Positions 15,602 through 24,000 of a stretch of 37,856 bases of DNA are shown here, one piece after another (within the stretch, counting starts at the first letter, position 1; the number at the start of each line of letters is the position of its first letter). The stretch comes from a virus. The stretch spans positions 1-37,856 of IMG/VR virus record IMGVR_UViG_3300043446_000301. One strand, given 5' to 3'. The translations under genes were made by a program, and so were the position numbers. The notes under the pieces are model-generated. The model made no database searches and had not been told where the DNA came from. It saw only the letters and a program-made list of their open reading frames with translations.

Positions 15602-15873
15602 TCGCTTTTCCTTTTCCCTGCGTAAACTGCTTGTATCGATAATTCAAATTCAAAAAAGTTCTTAGTATCATTATAGCGTATAGTGAAGTCTGGGTCAAGA
15701 TCAAGTCTTGGTACATATCCACTTAGTTTCATTTCTGATACTAATAGTCTTATATATTCTATTTTAAGTCTGCCTATCATGGAGTCATCATGAATGATCC
15801 CATCAAGATAAAACCTTTTTATGGGCTTATGATGATAGAACGTAGGTGGCAAAATCTCCTTATTTTTTGACAT
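15520..15873 (-). CDS. Hypothetical protein between helicase and primase
   Basis: A 117-residue protein of unknown family. It has an N-terminal PPTFYHHKPIKRFY segment, a helix (MIGRLKIEYIRLLVSEM), then beta-type sequence with FTIRYND and FFEFELSIQ strands. The last 27 residues are read from DNA that also encodes the start of primase in another frame; an overlap of 82 bases is large for this genome. It starts at an ATG five bases after a TATAAT box, with no Shine-Dalgarno sequence. Its location suggests a replication accessory role, but no motif shows this. Confidence 0.65.
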   Translation of the reverse strand: MSKNKEILPPTFYHHKPIKRFYLDGIIHDDSMIGRLKIEYIRLLVSEMKLSGYVPRLDLDPDFTIRYNDTKNFFEFELSIQAVYAGKRKSEWIAGIDGTNPIFIPQSKSEESLQDQV

Positions 15874-15884
15874 ATCATATTATA
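15874..15884 (-). promoter_or_regulatory. Possible leaderless promoter (TATAAT-5-ATG)
   Basis: Minus-strand TATAAT (15879-15884) is five bases before the ATG at 15873, and there is no ribosome-binding site. The box lacks the TG extension seen at the stronger examples, so this is a weak candidate. Confidence 0.35.
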
Positions 15885-15885
15885 A

Positions 15886-17106
15886 CTACTTATCTTCAAA
15901 GTCTTTATATCTGTAGTAGCCCTTATCGAAGTCTACTTGTACTAGGAAATCTCCCATAAACCCATTACGGTTCTTTCTAAAAGCACACTCGATAATATCG
16001 CTATTAGCAGAACGACCTAGGGCAATTACCCAGTCAGCATCATAGGCAATTTGTTTAGACCAAGCAGTTTGTCCAAGTGTTGGAACACTACTAAGGTCAT
16101 TAACATCATCTGGGGTAGCAGATGAGATTGCAACAATAGGTACTTCTTCTCCAATAGCCATTAGTTTAAGTTCTCTTGAAAGGTTCTTCATTCGTACAGT
16201 TTCATTATCTGACTTTTGATTAGGAGCCATCAACTGAAGATAGTCAACAATAACAAAATCTGGTTTGTATTGATCAATCTTTCCACGAAGTACTGATGGA
16301 TTAATTTCTCCACCACTGTCGTTAGAAATGATATGGAACTCTGGCTTGCCCTTAAGATTCTTTGCATGCCAATCTTTAAGCATATCAATTTCAATTTCGC
16401 CATTACTAATCTTTCTATGTGACCAACGACCCTCCCCCATAATCGTAAACACACGATTACGGACTTCAGTCTCTGACATTTCAAGAGAGATTACCATAGG
16501 TGACTTACCTTGCTTCCATGCTTGAACAGCAAAATAAAGTGCAAGCCATGATTTACCAATTCCTGGATAAGCAAGAAACACCCCAAGTTGTCCAGGCATA
16601 ATTCCAGATGGGAGATAATTATCAAATCCTGGAAGACCTGTTTTAATTCCAGACATTCCTAGAGCCTGCTGCTTTTTAACATTTTCAAAATATGCAATAG
16701 CAGATTCAAGATCGGTAACATCGATATCACGGATAGCAGATGTGTTCTTCTTTAACTCTGAGGTTTGAGTAATAAGGTCATTGAGTGCCGTTGTGCCTTG
16801 ATTATTTTGAACATTGGTCGCAGCAGATCTAAGGATATCCTTTAGGCTATCGTTTAGATATTCCCCTTGAAGTTCTTCTAGGTGATGCTTTGTTGCTCCT
16901 ACATTTGCAACTGGCTCAAAGTCTCTAAACTTTTCAGTAACTAATTCTGCTGGTGGAAGAGATGCATTATTCTCAAAATATAATCTAATGAATTGCCAAA
17001 TGTCTCCATGCGTTCTTAATAGATTTTCAACATTTGCCTGAAGAAGAACATGCATCTGCTTGTCTTGAAGAACTGCAGTAATTAGTTTGGACTCTGTGTT
17101 ATTCAC
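15886..17106 (-). CDS. dnaB: Replicative DNA helicase (DnaB-type)
   Basis: A 406-residue RecA-fold helicase. The N-terminal 140 residues resemble the helical DnaB collar domain. The ATPase domain follows a GIKTGLPGFDNYL lead-in with Walker A AYPGIGKSW at 179-187, the ISLEMSETEV motif with Glu (about 206-215) and Walker B PDFVIVDYLQL (about 282-292). The stretch near 327-333 reads AISSATPDD, where the Gln typical of DnaB motif H4 is replaced. An Arg-finger-bearing end is plausible (FRKNRNGFMGDF). It would unwind the fork for the phage DnaE and associate with the nearby primase. The start overlaps the upstream gene by 8 bases. Confidence 0.92.
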   Translation of the reverse strand: MNNTESKLITAVLQDKQMHVLLQANVENLLRTHGDIWQFIRLYFENNASLPPAELVTEKFRDFEPVANVGATKHHLEELQGEYLNDSLKDILRSAATNVQNNQGTTALNDLITQTSELKKNTSAIRDIDVTDLESAIAYFENVKKQQALGMSGIKTGLPGFDNYLPSGIMPGQLGVFLAYPGIGKSWLALYFAVQAWKQGKSPMVISLEMSETEVRNRVFTIMGEGRWSHRKISNGEIEIDMLKDWHAKNLKGKPEFHIISNDSGGEINPSVLRGKIDQYKPDFVIVDYLQLMAPNQKSDNETVRMKNLSRELKLMAIGEEVPIVAISSATPDDVNDLSSVPTLGQTAWSKQIAYDADWVIALGRSANSDIIECAFRKNRNGFMGDFLVQVDFDKGYYRYKDFEDK

Positions 17107-17407
17107 TCAGCCACTCCTTAGCCATTCGTCTACGCTCTGCTCTCTCTTCGTTATCTTTGATTTTATCTTTTTGTGCCTGTAATATTTTTTCTGCATTGTA
17201 AGCAAAGTAATTCCAAGATGGATTCTCTGCAACTGAAAAATAATACTCAAGTATGTCATAGCATCCTGGCAAGGTATATGATTCTACAAGGGCATCAGAT
17301 GCCCATTGTTCTACATTTAAATTCAAAGATGGCTTTGATTCGTACCTTGCGGTATGATACTTGCTGTATCTTGAAAGCAAAGCCATACGGTCTTTGCGTT
17401 CTGCCAT
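17099..17407 (-). CDS. Hypothetical protein upstream of helicase, loader candidate
   Basis: A 102-residue basic, helical protein. After an N-terminal MAERKDRMALLSRYSKYH it has an acidic/aromatic centre (PGCYDILEYYFSVAENPSWNY) and a C-terminal charged helix rich in Lys, Glu and Arg (NEERAERRRMAKEWLSE). There is no Walker motif, so it is not a DnaC-type ATPase loader. Small non-ATPase helicase loaders exist in phages, and its overlap with the helicase gene would suit such a role, but that is inference. It starts in a TAATG overlap with the previous gene. Confidence 0.7.
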   Translation of the reverse strand: MAERKDRMALLSRYSKYHTARYESKPSLNLNVEQWASDALVESYTLPGCYDILEYYFSVAENPSWNYFAYNAEKILQAQKDKIKDNEERAERRRMAKEWLSE

Positions 17408-17616
17408 TATGCTTCAGCAGCCTCCGATTGGGCTTCCAAAATCTTTGCAGTTAGTTTATCTTCAACAAACTTATAAACTCTTTCAAAAGCCTGGTCTGTA
17501 TTTTCTCCGTCACGCTTTGAATCAACAACGCCAAGATCTAGTCTTAGTGATTGAAAGTTTCCAAGGTTTAATGTGTATCCAAGTGTTACAGATACCTTTG
17601 TTGGTTCGTTTTCCAT
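17407..17616 (-). CDS. Hypothetical small protein conserved-looking in actinophage replication blocks
   Basis: A 69-residue protein starting at ATG 17616 with GAAGGG upstream; this start follows the previous stop by 13 bases. Longer starts at 17667 or 17697 would overlap the previous gene and are less likely. It reads as two beta strands (KVSVTLGYTLNLGNF, then SLRLDLGV), an acidic loop with RDGENTDQAF, and a helix (ERVYKFVEDKL), then an Ala/Glu-rich tail. I recall similar small unannotated proteins near actinophage replication genes, but I cannot name a family or function. The TAATG junction links it to the next gene. Confidence 0.7.
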   Translation of the reverse strand: MENEPTKVSVTLGYTLNLGNFQSLRLDLGVVDSKRDGENTDQAFERVYKFVEDKLTAKILEAQSEAAEA

Positions 17617-17629
17617 TCTATACCCTTCG

Positions 17630-18172
17630 TTAAATAGATTCATTCCAAATTGGAACAAATCGTCCATCTTCTGTTTTCCTATATGTAAGTATACCATCGC
17701 CCATTCTTCGTGTCAACTCTGCTTTACTAGGCGTAATATCATTTGTAATTAATTTATCTTTTCTTGGTCTACCAATATGATATGAAGCAAGTATATCACG
17801 AATCTCTTTTACTTGCGATTCTGAATAATATGATCTTACCTGAAAACCTCTAGCGCCACCTTTTTGTGATCCAGTTGGAAATGGGATAACTCCTCGTTTC
17901 ATTAATGATGGCATATATTTTTTATGACGATTAACTAAATCAGCAGTCTGCCCAACTGTATATGCTCGTTCTCTTTTATTTTTAAAATCACTAATAAAAC
18001 AACTTTCAATCTGATCTTTTGTAATATTATAAACAGACATTATTCCATTGGATCTGTTTATATGATGAATTCTTACAAGGTCTCCATTGAGGAACCAAAC
18101 TTTTTTGTTACCTGGTATTACAGGTGACTCATTGTATTTTTCGCTCTCAATTGTTCCTTTTTTAGTAGCCAT
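17630..18172 (-). CDS. MerR-like winged-helix DNA-binding protein
   Basis: A 180-residue protein from ATG 18172, which has GGAGGG just upstream; an in-frame start at 18223 would extend further into the neighbouring gene. The middle contains a MerR/excisionase-like segment: YTVGQTADLVNRHKKYM followed by a wing, LMKRGVIPFPTG. A basic GGARGFQVRSYY stretch and a C-terminal GRPRKDK that resembles an AT-hook follow, suggesting minor-groove binding. It stands at the border between tail fibres and the replication block and may regulate one of them. Its 5' end overlaps the small zinc-ribbon gene by 55 bases. Confidence 0.65.
   Translation of the reverse strand: MATKKGTIESEKYNESPVIPGNKKVWFLNGDLVRIHHINRSNGIMSVYNITKDQIESCFISDFKNKRERAYTVGQTADLVNRHKKYMPSLMKRGVIPFPTGSQKGGARGFQVRSYYSESQVKEIRDILASYHIGRPRKDKLITNDITPSKAELTRRMGDGILTYRKTEDGRFVPIWNESI
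17688..17696 (-). promoter_or_regulatory. Extended -10 promoter before the replication block
   Basis: Minus-strand TGGTATACT, identical to the -10 before the long chaperone gene, lies in the last codons of the MerR-like gene. Transcription would start about 65 bases before ATG 17616, ahead of the helicase and primase genes. Confidence 0.35.
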
Positions 18173-18309
18173 CTTCCCTCCGCTGTTTGGCTGGGTGGGT
18201 GAAGAAAAAATCTTGACCCGCAAGCAATACAGTATAACTCCATGTGATTAATTTCTGTATATTGTCTATCTATAAAAACTCTACCGTTACATTTTTTGCA
18301 AGAAATCAT
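18118..18309 (-). CDS. Small zinc-ribbon protein, 63 residues
   Basis: A short protein with two CxxC knuckles, CKKC at 4-7 and CIAC at about 27-30, spaced as in a zinc ribbon, followed by FFLHPP and a basic C-terminus. Starts at an ATG that overlaps the stop of the last fibre gene as TAATG. Probably a DNA- or protein-binding accessory. Its 3' part overlaps the MerR-like gene. Confidence 0.65.
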   Translation of the reverse strand: MISCKKCNGRVFIDRQYTEINHMELYCIACGSRFFLHPPSQTAEGRWLLKKEQLRAKNTMSHL

Positions 18310-18752
18310 TAGTTAGGAATTCCAACCACTATAAGGTTAATTCCAATACTTGTATCTCCACCAGTATTAAATTTAACTGTTCCCTCTAGTCTTGAGGTGG
18401 ACACTCCAGTTATTGTTACTGTAACATCTTTTCCAGCATCTGTATTTCCTATGTTAATAGGTGTTGCTGTTACCACTGGTGCGAATTTAAAGTCTGTTGG
18501 GAAGTCATATGAGAAGGTTTGAGACGATCCCGCAGTCTGGGTGGTACTTGTTGTAACCTGTACGTATCCACCGATTATACGGGCCTCTGAAGCCTTTACG
18601 CTTTGTTTACCTGATGTTGGGGTATCAACCGTTACATACTTATATGTTGATGGTGAAATCTGAGAAGATAAATCATTAATAGCCTTAACAATCTGATAAA
18701 TGTAAGTTACATCTAAAGGTTGTCCTCGCTCTGGTACAGGTAATATTGCCAT
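18309..18752 (-). CDS. Distal fibre / receptor-binding-type protein
   Basis: A 147-residue protein from ATG 18752, placed six bases after TGGTATAAT. The N-terminus (MAILPVPERGQPLDVTYIYQ) and a short helix would attach it to the tail. The rest is beta-rich, and the C-terminal FKFAPVVTATPINIG ... LEGTVKFNT resembles the H-type-lectin-like or gp53-like tips of tail fibres that touch host sugars. It is the last gene of the tail block and has its own leaderless-type promoter, so it may be expressed separately from the other fibre genes. Receptor binding is inferred from fold pattern and position. Confidence 0.7.
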   Translation of the reverse strand: MAILPVPERGQPLDVTYIYQIVKAINDLSSQISPSTYKYVTVDTPTSGKQSVKASEARIIGGYVQVTTSTTQTAGSSQTFSYDFPTDFKFAPVVTATPINIGNTDAGKDVTVTITGVSTSRLEGTVKFNTGGDTSIGINLIVVGIPN

Positions 18753-18767
18753 ACTATAATTATACCA
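18753..18767 (-). promoter_or_regulatory. Leaderless extended -10 promoter (TGGTATAAT-6-ATG)
   Basis: Minus-strand TGGTATAAT, six bases, then ATG at 18752, the same arrangement as at 3165-3179. The box uses the last codons and stop of the previous gene. No ribosome-binding site is seen before the ATG. Confidence 0.6.
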
Positions 18768-19191
18768 GAGACCTAACTCCAGAGTCATAAATTTTCATAC
18801 TAGAATTTATGGCTGGATTTATTGAAGATATTTGGACAACAACTCTAACTGACGAAGTTCCTGTTTTTAAAAAAGAATAACTTGTGCTTCCAGTAACTCC
18901 TACATGAGAAAAATTTCCTCCATCAAATGCTGCAAATACATCATAAACTACCTGAATAGTTGCTTCTGATCCATTAGACCAGTTAACTAAAATTGTATTT
19001 CCAACAACATTTAAATCTCCTGGCAAAACATTTACGGCTTGGGAATTGACCAAAAATATTTGAGACCAGGCAGACTTTCTATTTTTATCTTCTGCTACAA
19101 GTCTAAATCTTACAACACGATTATTATCTGATGTTACTTTGCCCAAAGATTCTTTTTTAATAACAACATTTTTAATTCCAGAATCTGCCAT
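18760..19191 (-). CDS. Tail protein with fibronectin-III-like fold
   Basis: A 143-residue protein with seven or so beta strands; VRFRLVAEDKNRKSAWSQIF and the central ILVNWSNG followed by VVYDVFAAFDGG resemble a fibronectin type III-like domain, common on phage virion surfaces and thought to give weak carbohydrate adhesion. No catalytic motif. The start overlaps the stop of the upstream fibre gene as TAATG. It probably decorates the distal tail. Confidence 0.65.
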   Translation of the reverse strand: MADSGIKNVVIKKESLGKVTSDNNRVVRFRLVAEDKNRKSAWSQIFLVNSQAVNVLPGDLNVVGNTILVNWSNGSEATIQVVYDVFAAFDGGNFSHVGVTGSTSYSFLKTGTSSVRVVVQISSINPAINSSMKIYDSGVRSLV

Positions 19192-20543
19192 TATAGTACA
19201 TCCAATGCAAATCTAAATTCAATATAGTTTGTTGTATTTGCCGATTTAATAATTGTTTTTGCTTCTGGAGTTCTCATAACAGAGTATCCAGTTAGTCCAT
19301 ATACAGAATTAGTAGATGTTACATTTTCTAGTCTTAAACCATCTAAGCAAACATAAAAATCAGATGTTGGAGTTGTGCTTGAATCTTTAAAAATAGATGC
19401 ATATATTCTTACTGTGTTAATTTCTGCCCATGAAAATTCTGAACTTTTTACTAATTCTTGAAGTTGTTTTGATACAACAAAATATCTATTTGTAGAAAAA
19501 TCATAATCACTACCTTCAACTAATGCTTCAAAAATTGCCCACTTTCCACTTTTGAAAGTTCCAGTTGAAGAAAACTCAATAATAATTCTAACAGAGGTTG
19601 GCAGAGTTACTGCTGAACCTACTTTATTTACTACAGAAAAAGCAAGTCTTAATTCATCTGTTGGAGCATTTTTACTAAAGTCAACCGCTGTATCAGTTAA
19701 TTGAATAAAGTGTGATCCACTCTCAGCATTAAGGTTTCCATTTGAATCTATACTTATGTTGGAGTTATTTCCAGATATTGCATATATGTTATTTAAAAAT
19801 CTACATCTTTCATATCTTGAAACTCTATTAGAGTTAGTAAATATTTTGTTGTCTGCATTTGTTTGAAATACTGGATAGACTTGATTAATAATATTAGTAT
19901 CTACATCGTTAATTAAATAACCAGATGATGAATATGTACCACTAATTGCTGGCTCTTTTACAATTGTAAAGGTTGTTGGTGTTGGCACTGTTGCTATAGT
20001 AACATCTGATAAATTAAACACTATTGGAGAAATTCCAGAAATAGATATTTTTGTTCCCTCTGATAATTCATGTGCTGTATCTGTAGTATATGTTATTGTT
20101 GTTCCAGATATAACTGCATTTGTTATTTTAACAACTCGATCATCCAGTGGCTCATATATTGTTGGAATCTCTGCAGCCTGAGAAGAATATTTCCATGCTT
20201 CTGCATCTGAAAATGTATATATATTTTTACTGTCAAATGCTCCTGCTGCAGGATTGGAAGCGGCAGAAAATACTCCGACCTCTGTAATCTCATATCTTTC
20301 TTGCGTAGGTAGTTCTGCAGTTAATACTATTTTTGAAACACCCTCGTCATCAACAAATCCTCTTGAAATAATAGGGACACGAAACATTTCAAAGTCTAAA
20401 GATTTTTTGTCAGAATAATCTCCAAATGCTCCATCTGAGACTATTGGGGTAGGTCCACAACCTACGGCAATATGTGAAGCATATGCTGGCGTTTGGCCAA
20501 CAAGATACTTGGCTAAAATGTTCTTTCCTGTATTAGTTATCAC
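19191..20543 (-). CDS. Tail fibre protein
   Basis: A 450-residue structural protein starting at GTG 20543, immediately after the upstream TAA, with GGAGG 7 bases upstream. The N-terminal 120 residues look like the common tail-fibre attachment module (GKNILAKYLVGQ, HIAVGCGPTP, then RYEITEVGVFSA). The middle is a Thr/Ile-rich beta region with a repeating TITYTTD / ISGISP pattern, and the C-terminal half has jelly-roll-like strands (DEVRL, IIIEFSSTG, DFYVCLDGLRLEN). It probably forms part of the host-recognition fibre with the following two proteins. No enzymatic residues are recognised. Confidence 0.75.
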   Translation of the reverse strand: MITNTGKNILAKYLVGQTPAYASHIAVGCGPTPIVSDGAFGDYSDKKSLDFEMFRVPIISRGFVDDEGVSKIVLTAELPTQERYEITEVGVFSAASNPAAGAFDSKNIYTFSDAEAWKYSSQAAEIPTIYEPLDDRVVKITNAVISGTTITYTTDTAHELSEGTKISISGISPIVFNLSDVTIATVPTPTTFTIVKEPAISGTYSSSGYLINDVDTNIINQVYPVFQTNADNKIFTNSNRVSRYERCRFLNNIYAISGNNSNISIDSNGNLNAESGSHFIQLTDTAVDFSKNAPTDELRLAFSVVNKVGSAVTLPTSVRIIIEFSSTGTFKSGKWAIFEALVEGSDYDFSTNRYFVVSKQLQELVKSSEFSWAEINTVRIYASIFKDSSTTPTSDFYVCLDGLRLENVTSTNSVYGLTGYSVMRTPEAKTIIKSANTTNYIEFRFALDVL

Positions 20544-21095
20544 TTAACTTCCTCCATCATATATTGTATCATCAAAGATGCTACCACTTGTTAATATTTG
20601 AATTTCTGCCTGTTCCCCATCTTTTACATTTATTAAGTTGATCACAAGGTCTCCGCTTATTGGGTCAATATATACAGATTTACAGTTTGGAACCTTGGTC
20701 CATTTTGTTTTATCTGTTTCATTTTCTTTTGGAATAAGATCATACCCAGTTCCACATTTTGGAAGATGGTCTAAAATAGAAAGAGACAAAGACTTAAAGT
20801 ATGAGTCTGAAGACTGAAGTCTTAATATGTTATTTGGGTTATACTGTAAATAAAGATCTGTTAAATTTTTAATAGGCGTATAAATTATTTTTTGACCATT
20901 AACTAAGTCATGTCTAGAAATTGTTGCAAGTTCTTGTCCGCCAATATCCTCAAAGATTAGATCTGTCATAATATCAATAGACATTATGTCTTGATCTTTT
21001 ATTATTAAATCTGGTGTTGCAATCTTTACAGAACTACTGCTAGAGGTTGTTGTAGTTGCTGTTGGCAATGGCGCTATTGCATCTGTTGTCATCAT
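20544..21095 (-). CDS. Small distal tail protein of unknown family
   Basis: A 183-residue protein. The N-terminus is a Thr/Ser-rich low-complexity leader (PTATTTTSSSSSV), then a compact domain with beta strands and a C-terminal VYIDPISGDLVINL motif. It starts in an ATGA overlap with the large tail protein and is followed immediately by the fibre gene, so it is probably a connector or assembly partner for the fibre. No known domain is recognised. Confidence 0.65.
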   Translation of the reverse strand: MMTTDAIAPLPTATTTTSSSSSVKIATPDLIIKDQDIMSIDIMTDLIFEDIGGQELATISRHDLVNGQKIIYTPIKNLTDLYLQYNPNNILRLQSSDSYFKSLSLSILDHLPKCGTGYDLIPKENETDKTKWTKVPNCKSVYIDPISGDLVINLINVKDGEQAEIQILTSGSIFDDTIYDGGS

Positions 21096-24000
21096 ACCAC
21101 CTCACTTAAAAATACAGTCATGTCTGGACCATCTGAATTTTTTGTATAGTCTATATTATATACTACAAACCTACTTGATGAAGGTGCAGCAAGGCTAATA
21201 CCATTTTCTTCGTAATCTAATGTAACAATATCTCCCAACTGAATAGTTGGTATTGCAAATATTTTTACACCTATAGATTTTCTTGGCTTTGTTATTTTTT
21301 CAACAAGCCATTTCATTAAATTATTTGCCTCATCATATGACTGAATATATGGAGTGTTTAAAGAAAAATCCTTTTTCCCATATGTCATTCTGCTTAACTT
21401 TATATCTTGGTAATCCTGTTTAATCTTATATGGATTAGATACAGTTGTTTCTGTAATAAATTCTGGATTTGATGTTGATGAATGCTTATCAAAATAATCA
21501 TCAACCGTAAGTCTGTTATCAGACTGTTGTGTAAATGTTACACCCTGGACTCTTAAATAGTTTCCAGTTGTTTCATCTAGGCTGATTGCTGTATCTGTAG
21601 CATTAAAGATCATAAACTCTGCACCATATGATCCCGCTCTAAATCCAGAAACAACGTACCCCTTAATCTTATTAAATGTTGGAGATAATTTTGCATATAA
21701 TGCTGGGTAAGCCTTGTCATATTTAAAATTAAATGTTGCTGCTTCTCTCATAATACTACCAAACTCTTCAAAAAAGATATCGTACTTAGGTGGCTCAGAT
21801 GTTCCTATTCCAGATAGATAGGTGTTTTGAATTAATCCGCTCAGCGCATACTTTCTAAAAGATTCGTTGACATCAATATCTGAATCCCCAAATGCTGATG
21901 TAACTGGTGCGCCAAGTGAGAATGTTGTATTTTGTGAATAGTTATTGCATAGCGCATAAACATTTTCAAACATTATTCTTGAAGAGCCTCTTGTAAATAA
22001 CGCAATGTTTGAATATACTGGCAATGGATCTGAGTCATCTACGGTTTTGATTATTTTACCATTTAAATATAAATAGAATCTTCTGATTCTGCCAATGTCT
22101 TCATACTCTACAGCAAGGTCATATACTGTTGGATTTTCTTCTGCAACAATTCTTGCTTGGCCTGTAAATTTGCCATCATCTACTGTAATTTCTCCAAGAC
22201 CTTCCCAAAGTTTAATTGGAACTGCCTTTCCATTGTCAGACTTAATTTTATAAAAGAATACATTACTAACGCTTTCTCTTTCTTCTTTAGATAAATTTCC
22301 TACGCCAAGCGCTGCTATTTCAAAATAGTATCCAACATTTGTTGATGAATTTAGCATAAAGGCAAGACCGCCAGAACCTCCAGATATATTTATATTTTTA
22401 TCTGGGGTCGTTCCCTTAACTACATAATATGTCGCCGAGCCGTTTGATGTTTGTCCTCTGTCTTCACTATTTTCTATTTTACCAACAATTCTCATTCTAG
22501 TTCCAAAATGTTTAAATTTATTATCTTGTAAAGGTTTATGAACATATGAAATAAAATCTCTTGGACTTTCTTTTGTTGTAAAGTTTGGTCCAGTCAAAGA
22601 TAGTGCAGATGACTGCAATGTGCCACTTTGTACTGTAGTTGCTGTACTGATCTCTCCTATAAAAGATGTTGACATAAAGTTTTTAATAAGACCACTTCTG
22701 CTAGATGTGCGTGAAAGAGCATCTGATGAAATTCCAGAAGCAGTAAGTTTGCCAGAAGGTGCAACGGCTGTTGTAGGCAAGGTTAAATCTTTTTCAAATA
22801 AATATTCAGATGACATATAGCATCCCTTAACATTGTCATCTGATTTCCAATAGTCTGCTATGCCTGCACTATGTGCAACAATCTTTGTTCCAAATTGGCC
22901 ACGACCATGTTTTTCAACTTCACCATTTTGTAAAACCGTTATACCATTTTGCTCTACATATTTTGGCTCAGAATAAATTCTTACTAGGCCTGTTGGGTAT
23001 ATTTTTCCATTGAATGGTAATTTTGAAAAGTAATACTGATAATCTTCTGTAGATGTTATCCAAACATTTCCGATACCAGAGACATTATACTGAACTGCAT
23101 CATATTTTATAATTTCTCCTTGAGAATAAAAATATCCATTATATCTGGTGATCCAGTACGCTGCCTCTCCAAGACTCATTGTATTATTAATAATGATATT
23201 GTTTTTTACCTGTGGCACATCTGCTGTTAAATCTGAATTTAAAGGGATCGCACTAAGTACATATGATGACTGAGTTGCTACTTCATTATTTATTGACTTA
23301 GTGTTTTGAGTTCCAGAAACTTCCCAAAGCAATGCAGGCTTATATGTATAGTATCTTTCATTGTCTACAAGGCTTGCTTGCTTTAAAGAGCCTATAGATC
23401 GCTGTATATATCTTGTACTATAATTAATTACTCCATCGTTGTATACCGAATTTTCTTGTGTTGATACAGAAATAACATTTGCCAACTTTGGCTTATTTTT
23501 TTTATTTTTGATTTCTCTATCTTCTATAAAATCCTTTGTACCTTTAAGAGCAAAAGTTGTTGGTCTTTGTGTTGCAGTTGGCATTATATAATTTTTGCTC
23601 ATCATTACAAAATTATTATATTCATCAAAGAACATTGCTGTCTGTGTTGAAACAGCAAGGTCTTGAAGTACTTCTGCAACACTAAGTTCTGGCCCAACAA
23701 AGAAGTATGGAATAATTACTTCTTTTTCATTTTCAACTCGTTTAAATGTATAGTTAGAAAATCCTATATGGTCAAGTAATAATGATACAGCAGAACTAAC
23801 AGAAACCTCTGTCATTAATATTTCAGGAGCCTTTATTGATTCAAGATACCAGTACATGTCTCTTAAAGAAATAGAAACCTGCTTGGTCATTAAATCTTGT
23901 TTTGGAAAAGAATCTGAATATAGAGTTTTAATTGGAACGTAATAGTCCCAACCATCTACATCAACAATAACCTCGTAAAATTTAAACTGAACATGTCTAT

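Noticed and set aside
17667-17697. Longer starts for the gene ending at 17407
   Set aside because: They overlap the previous gene; ATG 17616 has its own GAAGGG site just after the previous stop.
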